Below, piece after piece: positions 8,427-17,554 of a stretch of 64,000 bases of DNA. Every line of letters starts with the position of its first letter. Positions within the stretch are counted from its first letter, which is position 1. The notes below the pieces were generated by a model. That model saw only the letters and a list, made by a program, of their open reading frames with translations, did no database searches and was not told where the DNA came from. Location of the stretch: assembly GCF_001592365.1 (NCBI RefSeq), contig NZ_BCWU01000003.1, forward strand, positions 310,001 through 374,000, given 5' to 3'. The translations under genes were made by a program, and so were the position numbers. The stretch comes from Gordonia hydrophobica NBRC 16057 (lineage in GTDB: Bacteria > Actinomycetota > Actinomycetes > Mycobacteriales > Mycobacteriaceae).

Positions 8427-9695
8427 GTGGAACCGACCGACTCCACGGCCCGCACCCCGTTGACGCTGGTCACCGGACTCGACCGCACCGCATCCGCGCG
8501 AATCACGCTCGCCATGCACGCCCCCGGAACCGCCACGGTGAGCACCGACCTGCGCAACCTCGACAGCGGAACCGTCGTCCAAGTGGTGCACCGGATCGAC
8601 GCCGACGGAGTGGACCACCTGAGCGTGGACGACGTGCACCTGGAACACGGCTGCGTCTCCTGCACCCTGCGGTTGAGCCTGATCCCCCTACTCCAGGAAC
8701 TGCACCGGGATCCGTCGATCACGCAGATCGTGCTCGCGCTCGACCCCGCCTTGGAACCGGAGAAGATCGCCCAGGAGATCCGTTCGCGAGCGGGCGACGA
8801 TCTCGCGATCGTCGACACCGTCTGCGGTGTCGACGCGGGCAGTTGGCTGACGGCGGCGACCGGCGAGATCACGCTCGCCGAGGCCGGCCTCTCGATCGGG
8901 GAGGACGAGCGGACGCTCGCCCAGATCGCCGTCGCTCAGATCCGGTTCGCCGACGCCATCGTGATCGAGGGCGCCGACAGTGCGGGCGGGGCCTGGGAAC
9001 TCGCGCGGCTGCACTCGGTCCTGATCCGTCTCGCACCGGCCGCGGGCATGCGCACGCTGAACAGTCAGCAGACGCTCGACGCCGCCCTCCTCGCGGGGCT
9101 GCGCGCGTCGGAGACCGCGGCGTCGCCGCACGGTCGGCCGCGCCGTCCGTTCGATCCGCTCCTCGCGGGTCAACCCGCACTCGAAGAGGACTGCGGCGTC
9201 GCGCTGATGACGTTCGAGGCCAGTCGGCCGTTCCATCCCGAGCGTCTGCACGAAGCCCTCGACGTCCTGCTCGACGGCGTCGTCGCCTCACAGGGCCGAC
9301 TGTGGATCGCGTCGAATCCGGACGACATCCTCTGGCTCGAATCTGCAGGTGAGGCACTCGGCATCCACCACGTCGGGCACTGGCTCGCCGCTCGACCGGA
9401 CGGCGACGCCGACCCGGAGCACCGCCTGGCCGCCGCGCTGTACTGGGACCAGACCCACGGCGACCGCCACTCCAGCATCTCGGTGCTGTGCCACCGCAGC
9501 ACCCCCGAGGCGGTGCACGCGGCCCTGACCGCAGCGCTCGTCACCGACGCCGAGTTCAGCCGTGGACCGGACTTCCTGGCCGACCTGCCGTCACCGTTCG
9601 GCACCGGCCATCAGGATCCGTGCGACGACTTCCCCGTCACCGACCGCGACGACCGCACCTACTCAACCGACAACTCCGAAGGAGAAACCCGATGA
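8427..9695 (+). CDS. CobW-like protein without a Walker A motif
   Basis: A 422-residue protein recognisable as a COG0523/CobW relative by its metal motif GCVSCTL near residue 76 and its CobW C-terminal region ([14 protein letters not shown], about 275). At the N-terminus, where the family has GFLGSGKTT, it reads [16 protein letters not shown], so the P-loop lysine is missing; NKxD is also absent. It therefore probably cannot bind GTP the usual way and may be a regulatory or scaffold partner of the intact CobW at 6260-7405. GTG start after AAGGAG; the stop overlaps the L31 start (ATGA). Confidence 0.82.
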   Translation: MEPTDSTARTPLTLVTGLDRTASARITLAMHAPGTATVSTDLRNLDSGTVVQVVHRIDADGVDHLSVDDVHLEHGCVSCTLRLSLIPLLQELHRDPSITQIVLALDPALEPEKIAQEIRSRAGDDLAIVDTVCGVDAGSWLTAATGEITLAEAGLSIGEDERTLAQIAVAQIRFADAIVIEGADSAGGAWELARLHSVLIRLAPAAGMRTLNSQQTLDAALLAGLRASETAASPHGRPRRPFDPLLAGQPALEEDCGVALMTFEASRPFHPERLHEALDVLLDGVVASQGRLWIASNPDDILWLESAGEALGIHHVGHWLAARPDGDADPEHRLAAALYWDQTHGDRHSSISVLCHRSTPEAVHAALTAALVTDAEFSRGPDFLADLPSPFGTGHQDPCDDFPVTDRDDRTYSTDNSEGETR

Positions 9696-9934
9696 AACCC
9701 GGAATCCACCCCGACTATCGCCACGTCGTCTTCCGCGACGCGACCACCGGCACGCAGTTCTTGACGCGCTCGACCACCACGTCAGACGTCACCGTCGACT
9801 GGCACGACGGCAACACCTATCCGCTCGTCACCGTCGACGTGACCAGCGACTCTCATCCGTTCTGGACCGGGACCACGCGCCTGGTCGACACCGAGGGACG
9901 CGTGGAGCGGTTCAAGCGGCGTTACGGCCTGTAG
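9692..9934 (+). CDS. rpmE2: Alternative 50S ribosomal protein L31 type B
   Basis: An 80-residue type B L31 ([35 protein letters not shown]). No cysteines, so it is the zinc-free paralogue. It overlaps the preceding pseudo-CobW gene by four bases and completes the set of alternative ribosomal proteins in this block. The convergent flavoprotein gene ends 8 bp beyond its stop. Confidence 0.92.
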   Translation: MKPGIHPDYRHVVFRDATTGTQFLTRSTTTSDVTVDWHDGNTYPLVTVDVTSDSHPFWTGTTRLVDTEGRVERFKRRYGL

Positions 9935-9942
9935 GGGGCTAC

Positions 9943-11076
9943 TCAGTCCAGCGTCGCGTTCATCCGTGCGACGGCGTCGGCGTACTCCGCCACCAGCCCG
10001 TCGACCAGCTCCTGCACGGGGGTGATCGCATTGCACCGGCCGACGATCTGTCCGGCGGGCATCGCCACCACCTTGGGGTCGTCGGACGCGGAGATCCGGG
10101 CGTGCGCTTCGCCGACCAGAAGGTTCTGCAGCGGCATCGGCAGCGGATCGGGGGCGCCGGGTGCATCCCAGGCGTCGGTCCACGCGGTCTTGAGCAGACG
10201 TGCGGGCTTGCCGGAGTAGATGCGACGGCGAACGGTGTCGCGGGAGGTGGCTGCCAGCAGCGCCTGCTGTACGGTCGACGGCTCACCTTCGGTGTGCGCG
10301 CCGAGGTTGTACTCGGCGGCCGTCAGCCAGTAGGTGCCCATCCACACGCCCTGCGCGCCGAGCGCGATCGCCGCGGCGATCTGCCGTCCACTGCCGACCC
10401 CTCCCGCGGCGAGGACCGGATGGTCTCCGACGGCGTCGACGAGTTCCGGCCACAGGATCATCGAGGTGACCTCACCGGTGTGGCCGCCACCCTCGTAACC
10501 CTGCGCGATGACGATGTCGACGCCCGCATCCACGTGGTGCAGCGCGTGCTCCTTGGCGCCCGCGAGCGCGGCGACCGCCACGCCGTTCTGATGCGCGAGG
10601 TCGATGACGTCCGCAGGCGGCGAGCCGAGCGCGTTCGCGATCAACTTGATCTGCCCGTACTTGCGAGTGTGCTCCATCGCGACGTCGACGTGCGAGCGCG
10701 CCACCGAGTGCAGCCAGCCGAGCACGCCGGTGTTGACGCGGTCGCCGCCGTCGGGCAACGGCGGGACGCCGAGGTCGTCGAGGGTGCGCTCCACGAAAGC
10801 GCGATGCTCGGGCGGGATCATCGTGTCGAGATCGACCTTCGATCCCTCGGTCGGGATCTTGGCCGGCATCACCACGTCCACGCCGAACGGCTTGCCGTCG
10901 GTGTTCTCATGCATCCATTCCAGGACCGCGTCCAGCTCTTCGGTCTCGTTGAAGCGCACGCAGCCGAGCACGCCGAGGCCGCCGGCCCGACTGATCGCGG
11001 CGGCGACTTCCTCGCTGGGCGTGAAGCCGAAGATCGGATACTCGATCCCGAACTTGTCACACAGTGGGGTTTTCAT
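9943..11076 (-). CDS. NPD-family FMN flavoprotein (nitronate monooxygenase-like)
   Basis: A 377-residue TIM-barrel FMN protein of the nitronate monooxygenase / enoyl reductase family, with the FMN-phosphate motif GYEGGGHTGEV near residue 180 and a second glycine motif AAGGVGSGRQIAAA near residue 215. ATG at 11076, preceded by a possible TTG. It lies 27 bp downstream of fadD19 on the same strand, so it is probably under the same KstR box and may act on a steroid-CoA intermediate. Its substrate is unknown. It is distinct from IpdC (33269-34360), a more distant relative. Confidence 0.75.
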   Translation of the reverse strand: MKTPLCDKFGIEYPIFGFTPSEEVAAAISRAGGLGVLGCVRFNETEELDAVLEWMHENTDGKPFGVDVVMPAKIPTEGSKVDLDTMIPPEHRAFVERTLDDLGVPPLPDGGDRVNTGVLGWLHSVARSHVDVAMEHTRKYGQIKLIANALGSPPADVIDLAHQNGVAVAALAGAKEHALHHVDAGVDIVIAQGYEGGGHTGEVTSMILWPELVDAVGDHPVLAAGGVGSGRQIAAAIALGAQGVWMGTYWLTAAEYNLGAHTEGEPSTVQQALLAATSRDTVRRRIYSGKPARLLKTAWTDAWDAPGAPDPLPMPLQNLLVGEAHARISASDDPKVVAMPAGQIVGRCNAITPVQELVDGLVAEYADAVARMNATLD

Positions 11077-11103
11077 CAATGTCCTTGTCGTTGAAGGGAA
11101 GTG

Positions 11104-12735
11104 TCAGCGCGCTTCGTCGGCGTCGCGTTGTTCGGTGACCTCGCGCGCCCAGCGGTAGTCGGGCTTGCCTGCGGGCGAGCGCTTCATCTGATCGACGAAC
11201 CACACGCTGCGCGGACACTTGTAGCCGGCGAGTTCGGTGCGGACCACCTCGCCGAGTGAGTCCAGCGTTGGTGCGGCCGCGCCGTCGCGCACCTGCACGA
11301 CGGCGGCGACGCGCTGCCCGAAACGCTCGTCCGGCGTGCCGACGACCACCGCGTCGAAGACGTCCGGGTGCGCCTTGAGCGCGGCCTCCACCTCCTCGGG
11401 GAAGACCTTCTCGCCGCCGGTGTTGATCGACACCGAGCCGCGGCCGAGCATCGTGATGGTGCCGTCGGCTTCGATCGTGGCGAAGTCGCCGGGCATCGAG
11501 TACCGGACCCCGTCGTAGAACACGAAGGTCTCGGCCGACTTCTCCGGCGCATTGTGGTAGCGCAGCGGGATGTGGCCCGAGCGCGCCAGGCGTCCCACCT
11601 CGCCGGTTCCCGGTTGCAGCAGGCGACCGTCGTCAGCCAGGACGTGGGTGTTCGGGTCGGCTTTCACCGTGGGCGCACCGACGCGGCTCTGCCCCTTGAC
11701 CGCCATACCCATGCCCCCGAAACCGGTCTCGGACGAGCCGATCGCGTCGACGATGACCGCGTTCGGGAATCGGTCGAGGTACCGGTCCTTGATCGATGCC
11801 GAGAACAGCGCCGCCGACGAGGCGACCGACACCACCGTCGACGTGTCGTAGTCGCCGGCCTCCAGCGCATCGATCATCGGGCGGCCCATGGCGTCGCCGG
11901 TGATGAAGATGACGTGCACCCCGTGGCGTTGCACCGCCGCCCAGATGGCGTCCGGTTCGAACTCCGGGTACACGACGGCTTTGCCACCGGCGAAGAGCGA
12001 TTGGAAGACGGCCCACTGGCTGCCGCCGTGAATGAAGGGCGGGATCGCGAAGCGGACCAGTTGCCCACCCTCCGCACCGGTCCGGGCGAGCTCCCATTCG
12101 TCGTCGATCGGCCGCCCGGTGTACCAGTCGATTCCGCCGCCGAGGACTCGCCACACGTCTTCCTGCCGCCAGATGACACCTTTGGGCTTTCCGGTGGTGC
12201 CCCCGGTGTAGAGCATGTAGAGGTCGTCGTTCGTGCGCTGCTCGAAGTCGCGGTCGGTGGACGACGACGCGATCGCGTCCTCGAAGGCAGTGACGGCGGC
12301 GTCGCCCTCGGTGCACTCGATCGGGACGTCGGAGCCGTCGTCGACGACGATGCGGTGAGTGACGTCGGTCGCCGATTTCGATAACACGTTACAGACGCGG
12401 GGGGTGTACTGCCGCTCGTGGATCAGGACGGCCATCTGCGAGTCGACGAAGATGTGCTCGAGCTCGTTCTCCACGTACCGGTAATTGACGTTCACCATGA
12501 CGGCGCGCGCCTTGAAGATCGCGAGCATCGCCTCGACGGCTTCGATGGTGTTTCTGCTGTACAGACCCACTGCGTCGCCGGGCTTGACGCCCAACTCCCG
12601 CAGCGTGTGGGCGAGCGCATTAGCGCGCTGATCGAGTTCTGAATACGTCCGAGAACGCTCACCGGATTCCAGTGCGATTCGGTCGGGCATGAGGTCGACG
12701 GCGTGTTCGACGAGGTCCGCCACAGTGAAGGCCAT
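11104..12735 (-). CDS. fadD19: Steroid C26-acyl-CoA synthetase FadD19
   Basis: A 543-residue AMP-forming acyl-CoA ligase with [12 protein letters not shown] near residue 175, the adenylation loop [10 protein letters not shown] near residue 335 and the C-terminal catalytic lysine in [11 protein letters not shown]. Sequence and its divergence from echA19 match Rv3515c, which activates 3-oxo-cholest-4-en-26-oate after CYP125 oxidation, the entry step of side-chain beta-oxidation. A near-KstR box lies 10 bp upstream of the ATG. Confidence 0.9.
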   Translation of the reverse strand: MAFTVADLVEHAVDLMPDRIALESGERSRTYSELDQRANALAHTLRELGVKPGDAVGLYSRNTIEAVEAMLAIFKARAVMVNVNYRYVENELEHIFVDSQMAVLIHERQYTPRVCNVLSKSATDVTHRIVVDDGSDVPIECTEGDAAVTAFEDAIASSSTDRDFEQRTNDDLYMLYTGGTTGKPKGVIWRQEDVWRVLGGGIDWYTGRPIDDEWELARTGAEGGQLVRFAIPPFIHGGSQWAVFQSLFAGGKAVVYPEFEPDAIWAAVQRHGVHVIFITGDAMGRPMIDALEAGDYDTSTVVSVASSAALFSASIKDRYLDRFPNAVIVDAIGSSETGFGGMGMAVKGQSRVGAPTVKADPNTHVLADDGRLLQPGTGEVGRLARSGHIPLRYHNAPEKSAETFVFYDGVRYSMPGDFATIEADGTITMLGRGSVSINTGGEKVFPEEVEAALKAHPDVFDAVVVGTPDERFGQRVAAVVQVRDGAAAPTLDSLGEVVRTELAGYKCPRSVWFVDQMKRSPAGKPDYRWAREVTEQRDADEAR

Positions 12736-12745
12736 GCCTCAAAAC

Positions 12746-12759
12746 TAGAACGTGTTATC
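12746..12759. promoter_or_regulatory. KstR-like box between fadD19 and echA19
   Basis: TAGAACGTGTTATC fits TnnAACnnGTTnnA except for the last base. It sits in the 60-bp divergent region, 10 bp from fadD19 and 36 bp from echA19. Confidence 0.7.
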
Positions 12760-12795
12760 GTTCGCGGCAAGGTATTCGTTGCACCAGGAGGAAAA

Positions 12796-13602
12796 ATGAC
12801 TGTCGAGAGCACCACCGACGCTCCGGAATGTCTCGTCGAGAAGCGCGGGCACGTCCTGATCGTGACGATGAACCGACCTCACGCGCGCAACGCGCTCTCC
12901 GGACCGATGATGCGGATCATGGAGGAGGCCTGGGATCAGGTCGACGCCGACCCCGATGTTCGGGTGGCGATTCTGACCGGCGCGGGCGGCTACTTCTGCG
13001 CGGGCGCCGACCTCAAGGCCATGAATCAGTCCGCCCCCGGCGACTCCTTCGCCAAGGGCGGCTGGGACCTCACCCGACTTCCCGCCCTCCTCAAGGGGCG
13101 CCGTCTGACCAAGCCGCTGATCGCCGCCGTCGAAGGCCCCGCGATCGCCGGCGGCACCGAGATCCTCCAGGGCACCGACATCCGCGTCGCCGCCGAGAGC
13201 GCCAAGTTCGGCGTGTCCGAAGCCCGGTGGGGACTGTTCCCGCTCGGCGGCAGCGCCGTCCGCCTGGTCCGACAGATTCCATACACGATCGCCGCCGACA
13301 TCCTCCTCACCGGCCGTCACATCACCGCCGCCGAGGCCAAGGAGTACGGCCTCGTCGGTCATGTGGTGCCCGACGGCTCCGCCCTCGACAAGGCGCTCGA
13401 GATCGCCGACCAGATCGCCGCGAACGGACCACTCGCGGTCCAGGCCATCCTCAAGACCATCCGCGACAGCGAAGGACTGCACGAGGAAGAGGCGTTCAAG
13501 ATCGACGCCGAGCTGGGCGCGAAAGTGTTCCAGTCCAAGGACGCCAAGATCGGGCCGCGCGCCTTCGCGAACAAGGAGAAGCCGGAGTTCGCCGGGGAGT
13601 AG
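12796..13602 (+). CDS. echA19: Steroid enoyl-CoA hydratase EchA19
   Basis: A 268-residue crotonase-fold hydratase ([10 protein letters not shown] near residue 25, the oxyanion-hole segment [15 protein letters not shown] near 65-80, and [11 protein letters not shown] near 115). It is divergent from fadD19 exactly as Rv3516. EchA19 hydrates the alpha,beta-unsaturated side-chain acyl-CoA made by FadE26-27-type dehydrogenases. The ATG at 12796 directly follows ACCAGGAGGAAAA, a strong ribosome site; the frame is open upstream but contains the KstR box, so longer starts are unlikely. Confidence 0.9.
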   Translation: MTVESTTDAPECLVEKRGHVLIVTMNRPHARNALSGPMMRIMEEAWDQVDADPDVRVAILTGAGGYFCAGADLKAMNQSAPGDSFAKGGWDLTRLPALLKGRRLTKPLIAAVEGPAIAGGTEILQGTDIRVAAESAKFGVSEARWGLFPLGGSAVRLVRQIPYTIAADILLTGRHITAAEAKEYGLVGHVVPDGSALDKALEIADQIAANGPLAVQAILKTIRDSEGLHEEEAFKIDAELGAKVFQSKDAKIGPRAFANKEKPEFAGE

Positions 13603-13725
13603 GGGATGCTGCGCGGTGCAGCCGTTGCCCAACACCCCAACAAGCCACTACCAGTGATCTGTAACACTATCGGCCATTCAGACGACATCCCGACTAGAAC
13701 CAGCACCACTTCGAGCGGAGCCACG

Positions 13726-14214
13726 ATGTCCACCCGATCAAGCCGTCCGACGACCCTCACCCGCCTCGCCGCCACGGCGGCGGCTGCCGGCGTGCTCGCC
13801 GCCGCCTTCGCCGTCCCCGGCACCGCGCAGGCCGCCGACGCCAAGGAGTACCCGCTCCACGACTGCATCAACATCAGCCCGAACATCGTCGACATGCCGT
13901 ACATGCCGCATCGGGTGATCGTCTCGAAGTACGAGTCCAACACCTACCTGCAGATCGACTACACCAGTTACTGGATCGGCGTCGGCTACGACTCGTCGGT
14001 GCGGCTGGACTGGAAGAACTTGAAGACCGGCCAGAAGGGCACCACCTTCCAGCGCAATCACATCTCGCCGCCATACCAGGGCACACACAACTTCACGATC
14101 CCGACCGCGAAGCTGGGCCCGGGCAAGGTGAAGCTGACGATGAGCACGGTGAACAGCAACGCGCTGTGGGCCGTCCCCGCCCGCAGTTGCAGCGGCACGA
14201 TCGTCACCCCGTGA
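13726..14214 (+). CDS. Small exported protein, function unknown
   Basis: A 162-residue protein with a clear Sec signal peptide: basic start (MSTRSSRPTT), an Ala-rich hydrophobic stretch and a TAQAAD cleavage region near residue 36. The mature part is about 125 residues, with two cysteines (in HDC and RSCSG) that could form a disulfide. I recognise no domain. It has a weak resemblance to the other small exported protein at 49273-49677 in size and general design only. Possible starts upstream would disrupt the signal peptide. Confidence 0.7.
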   Translation: MSTRSSRPTTLTRLAATAAAAGVLAAAFAVPGTAQAADAKEYPLHDCINISPNIVDMPYMPHRVIVSKYESNTYLQIDYTSYWIGVGYDSSVRLDWKNLKTGQKGTTFQRNHISPPYQGTHNFTIPTAKLGPGKVKLTMSTVNSNALWAVPARSCSGTIVTP

Positions 14215-14273
14215 CCGCAGTCGTCATTCGGACATCGGACAACCGTCCCCCGAACATCCGATAGCCGGAGTAT

Positions 14274-14299
14274 GAAGGAAGTACCCCATGACTTCCTTC
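14274..14299. terminator. Hairpin downstream of the exported-protein gene
   Basis: GAAGGAAGT and ACTTCCTTC form a perfect 9-bp stem around an 8-base loop, 60 bp past the stop of the exported-protein gene. No clear U-tract follows. Confidence 0.45.
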
Positions 14300-14309
14300 G
14301 GCGACGCGG

Positions 14310-14337
14310 CGACGGTATCGGATCCCCGATGCCGTCG
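14310..14337. terminator. Terminator hairpin between convergent genes
   Basis: CGACGGTATCGG and CCGATGCCGTCG pair over 12 bp (one G-T pair) around a 4-base loop, 17 bp before the end of the convergent flavin/F420 oxidoreductase gene. Confidence 0.55.
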
Positions 14338-14353
14338 TCGCTAAACGTTGCGG

Positions 14354-15388
14354 CTACACCAGCGCGCCCAACTGCCGCACCGTCTCGACATCCTTCGCGG
14401 TGACCATGAGCGTGGTGACACCTGCGGCTTCCCACTCGGTGATCTGCTCGCGGACGTCGTCGGCCGTTCCGACGAGCATCGTCTCGCGAACCATCTCGTC
14501 GGGCACGGCCGCGAGCGCCTCGTCTCTGCGGCCGGCGCGGAAGAGGCGACCGATGTCGTCGACCGCCTCGCCGTAACCCATGCGGCGGTACAGGTCGGCG
14601 TGGAAGTTCTTCTCCGCGGCGCCCATGCCACCGACGTACAGGGCCGTTGACGGCCGGTAGCGATCGATCGCCGCGGCGACGTCGTCGGTGATGACGCACT
14701 GGACGGTCGCGGCGATCTCGAAGTCGGCCCGCGAGCGGAGTGCGCCGGGCCGAGCGAAGCCCTCGTCGAGCCACTCGTCGTACATGCCGCACAGCCGCGG
14801 CGTGTAGAAGATGGCCAGCCAGCCGTCGGCGATCTCAGCAGTCTGCGCAACGTTTTTCGGACCCTCCGCGCCGAGCCAGATCGGAATGTCGGCCCGGAGC
14901 GGATGCACGATCGGCTTCAACGGCTTGCCGAGTCCGGTCGCACCGACGCCGTCGGGCAGCGGCAGCGGATAGTGCGGGCCGGCGCTAGTGACCACACCCT
15001 CGCGTGCCAGGACGTCGCGCACGATGCGCACGTACTCGCGGGTCCGGGCCAGCGGCTTCGCGAACGGCTGGCCGTACCACCCCTCGACGACCTGTGGCCC
15101 GGACACGCCGAGCCCGATGATGTGCCGACCGCCGGAGAGATGATCGAGCGTCAGCGCCGCCATGGCGAGCGACGTCGGCGGTCGTGCCGACAGCTGCGAG
15201 ACCGCGGTGCCGAGGCGCAGCCGGCTCGTCGCGGCTCCCCACCAGGCCAGCGGCGTGTACGTGTCCGAACCCCACGATTCTGCGGTGAACACCGAGTCGA
15301 ACCCGGAATCCTCTGCCGCGCGCAACAATTCGGCCACATTCGTCGGCGGTTGCGCGCCCCAATATCCCAGTTGCAGACCAAGTTTCAC
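14354..15388 (-). CDS. F420-dependent LLM-class oxidoreductase (Rv3520c-like)
   Basis: A 344-residue luciferase-like monooxygenase-fold protein (start MKLGLQLGYWGAQPP, then ESWGSDTYTPLAWWGAATS near residue 37, LGLGVSGPQVVEGWYG near residue 95). Gene position matches Rv3520c, a predicted coenzyme F420-dependent enzyme in the cholesterol cluster. The reaction is unknown; reduction or oxidation of a steroid-CoA intermediate is plausible. It diverges from the DUF35 gene across a perfect KstR box (15425-15438), 36 bp from its ATG. Confidence 0.8.
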   Translation of the reverse strand: MKLGLQLGYWGAQPPTNVAELLRAAEDSGFDSVFTAESWGSDTYTPLAWWGAATSRLRLGTAVSQLSARPPTSLAMAALTLDHLSGGRHIIGLGVSGPQVVEGWYGQPFAKPLARTREYVRIVRDVLAREGVVTSAGPHYPLPLPDGVGATGLGKPLKPIVHPLRADIPIWLGAEGPKNVAQTAEIADGWLAIFYTPRLCGMYDEWLDEGFARPGALRSRADFEIAATVQCVITDDVAAAIDRYRPSTALYVGGMGAAEKNFHADLYRRMGYGEAVDDIGRLFRAGRRDEALAAVPDEMVRETMLVGTADDVREQITEWEAAGVTTLMVTAKDVETVRQLGALV

Positions 15389-15424
15389 TTCGGAACCCTT
15401 TCACCATCCCTTGCGGAACAATAC

Positions 15425-15438
15425 TAGAACGTGTTCTA
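15425..15438. promoter_or_regulatory. KstR box between the F420 oxidoreductase and DUF35-ltp genes
   Basis: TAGAACGTGTTCTA matches the KstR consensus TnnAACnnGTTnnA at every fixed position. It ends 8 bp before the GTG proposed for the DUF35 gene, which suggests a leaderless transcript on that side. Confidence 0.85.
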
Positions 15439-15446
15439 CTTTGGCT

Positions 15447-16460
15447 GTGTCCAATAGTGCAACCCACCCGACTCCCGAGGTGCAGGTACCCGCACCCGAG
15501 TCACACATTCTGTCCGCAGAGCTGACCAACAGCTTCGCTTACACCCGCTCGCTCGGGCCGGTCCTGTCGCAGTTCGCGCTCGCTCTCCGCGACGGCCGGA
15601 TCGTCGGCAGCCGCGGCGCCGACGGTCGCGTCACGACGCCGCCCACCGAGTTCGACCCGACCACCGGAACCCCGACCACCGACCTCGTCGAGGTCGCCGC
15701 GGTCGGTACCGTCCAGAGCTGGTCGTGGCAGCCCGATCCCTACGACGGGCATCCCCTCGACCGCCCGTTCGCATTCGCGCTCATCAAGCTCGACGGTTCC
15801 GACACGTCGCTGCTGCACGCCGTCGACGCCGACGCGCCGTCGCAGTTGAGCGTCGGAGCGCGGGTGCACGCCGTGTGGCGTCCGGTGCGGACCGGCGCGA
15901 TCACCGACATCGCACACTTCAGCCTCGGCGACTCCCCGACCGCGGCCCCCGACCCGACCGGCGAGATGACCGTCGACGACGCGGGCAACGTCGTCATCAG
16001 CACCCCGATCACGACGACGATCACCCATGCCGCCGCCGAATCCGAGAGCTGGTACCTGGAGGGGCTGAAGCACGGCAAGCTGATCGGCGGCCGCGTCCAG
16101 ACCGGCGAGGTGTACTTCCCGCCGCGCTACGTGAGCCCGGCCGACGGCAGCCCCACCGTCGAGCGCGTCGAGGTCGCCGACACCGGCACCATCACCACGT
16201 TCTGCATCGTCAACGTGCCGTTCCTGGGTCAGCAGATCACGCCGCCGTACGTGGCCGCCTACGTGCTGCTCGACGGTTCGGACATCCCGTTCCTGCACCT
16301 GATCCTCGACGTGCCCGCCGAGCAGGTCCGCATGGGCATGCGGGTGAAGGCCGTCTGGCGCCCGGAAGCCGAGTGGGACCACACCATGCGCAACATCAGC
16401 CACTTCGCCCCGAACGGCGAGCCGGACGCCGACTTCGAGTCGTACCGGCACCACCTGTAG
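15447..16460 (+). CDS. Tandem DUF35 (OB-fold) partner of the Ltp thiolase/aldolases
   Basis: A 337-residue protein made of two DUF35-like units (roughly residues 25-160 and 190-330); each has a short helical start, a linker ending near PPTEF or PPRYV, and an OB-fold ending in VGARVHAVWRP or MGMRVKAVWRP. The CxxC zinc-ribbon cysteines usual in DUF35 proteins are missing from both. It precedes ltp4 and ltp3 with 17 bp spacing, as Rv3521 does. By analogy with Ltp2-ChsH2 it should be a required partner of the thiolase-like proteins. The GTG at 15447 has no ribosome site; a GTG at 15480 is an alternative. Confidence 0.8.
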   Translation: MSNSATHPTPEVQVPAPESHILSAELTNSFAYTRSLGPVLSQFALALRDGRIVGSRGADGRVTTPPTEFDPTTGTPTTDLVEVAAVGTVQSWSWQPDPYDGHPLDRPFAFALIKLDGSDTSLLHAVDADAPSQLSVGARVHAVWRPVRTGAITDIAHFSLGDSPTAAPDPTGEMTVDDAGNVVISTPITTTITHAAAESESWYLEGLKHGKLIGGRVQTGEVYFPPRYVSPADGSPTVERVEVADTGTITTFCIVNVPFLGQQITPPYVAAYVLLDGSDIPFLHLILDVPAEQVRMGMRVKAVWRPEAEWDHTMRNISHFAPNGEPDADFESYRHHL

Positions 16461-16477
16461 AGCGGGAAGGAAAACAT

Positions 16478-17554
16478 ATGAGTTCATCGAATCTCCCCGC
16501 GTCGAGTCTGCCGAGCATCGCCGTCGTGGGCTTCGCCCACAGCACCAACGACCCCGCATCCACCGGCACCACCAACGGTGTCGAGATGCTGGTCCCCTGT
16601 TTCCAGCAGTTGTACGCCGACCTGGGCATCAGCCGCACCGACATCGACTTCTGGTGCAGCGGCTCGTCGGATTACCTTGCGGGCCGAGCGTTCTCGTTCA
16701 TCTCGGCGATCGACGCCATCGGCGCCGTGCCCCCGATCAACGAGTCGCACGTGGAGATGGACGGCGCCTGGGCGCTCTATGAGGCGTGGATCAAGATCGC
16801 GACCGGTGAGGTCGACGTCGCGCTCGCCTACGGTTTCGGCAAGGCGTCGGCGGGCCACTCCGACCGCACGCTCGCCCTGCAGACCGATCCGTACACGGTC
16901 CTGCCGCTGTTCCCCGACGCCCGCTCGCTCGCCGGGCTGCAAGCCCGCGCCGGTCTGGAGTCGGGCGCGTGGACCGAGGCCGACATGGCGGCCGTCGCCG
17001 CCCGCACCACGGGCGCGTCGGTCGACGAGCTGTTGGCCGCCGACTACGTCGCCGATCCGCTGCGCGCCCACGACATCGCGCCGTATACCGACGCCGGCGC
17101 CGCCGTCATCCTCGCCTCCGCAGACCGTGCGCGAGAACTCGTCGAGAATCCGGCATGGATCACCGGCTGGGACCACCGCCTCGACACCCCGAACTTCGGC
17201 GCGCGCGACCTCACTCGCTCACCGTCGACGGCATTGGCCGCCGACCGCGCGTTCGACGGGCGCTCGCGCGATGTGGACGTCGCCGAGATCTATGCGCCGT
17301 ACACGCATCAGGAACTGATCGTGAAGCGCGAGCTGGGCCTCGGCGAGCGCACGCGGATCAACCCGTCGGGCGGCGCGCTGACCGGGCACTCTCTGTTCTC
17401 CGCAGGTCTGCAGCGCATCGGTTACGCCGCGCACGAGATCCTGACCGGCGCGGCCGACACCGCCGTCGCCCACGCCACCAGCGGCCCGCTGCTGCAGCAG
17501 AACATGGTCGTCACGCTCGCGAGCCAGAAGGCACTCGCAGGAGGAGAGAACTGA
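16478..17554 (+). CDS. ltp4: SCPx-type thiolase / steroid aldolase Ltp4
   Basis: A 358-residue thiolase-fold protein (IAVVGFAHSTNDPAS at the start, NPSGGALTGHSLFSAGLQRIGYAA near residue 300). By order (DUF35-ltp4-ltp3) it corresponds to Rv3522. Proteins of this group with a DUF35 partner cleave branched or tertiary-alcohol side-chain CoA esters by retro-aldol chemistry, and ltp3/ltp4 are linked in rhodococci to C24-branched sterols such as sitosterol. The ATG follows GGGAAGGA; its stop overlaps the ltp3 start by one base. Confidence 0.82.
   Translation: MSSSNLPASSLPSIAVVGFAHSTNDPASTGTTNGVEMLVPCFQQLYADLGISRTDIDFWCSGSSDYLAGRAFSFISAIDAIGAVPPINESHVEMDGAWALYEAWIKIATGEVDVALAYGFGKASAGHSDRTLALQTDPYTVLPLFPDARSLAGLQARAGLESGAWTEADMAAVAARTTGASVDELLAADYVADPLRAHDIAPYTDAGAAVILASADRARELVENPAWITGWDHRLDTPNFGARDLTRSPSTALAADRAFDGRSRDVDVAEIYAPYTHQELIVKRELGLGERTRINPSGGALTGHSLFSAGLQRIGYAAHEILTGAADTAVAHATSGPLLQQNMVVTLASQKALAGGEN

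Noticed and set aside
9943..11076. Calling this gene ipdC
   Set aside because: The gene at 33269-34360 is coupled to ipdB and is the correct IpdC; this one is a second NPD-type protein.
13690..13706. TAGAACCAGCACCA as a KstR box upstream of the small exported protein
   Set aside because: Only the left half matches; the GTT half is absent.
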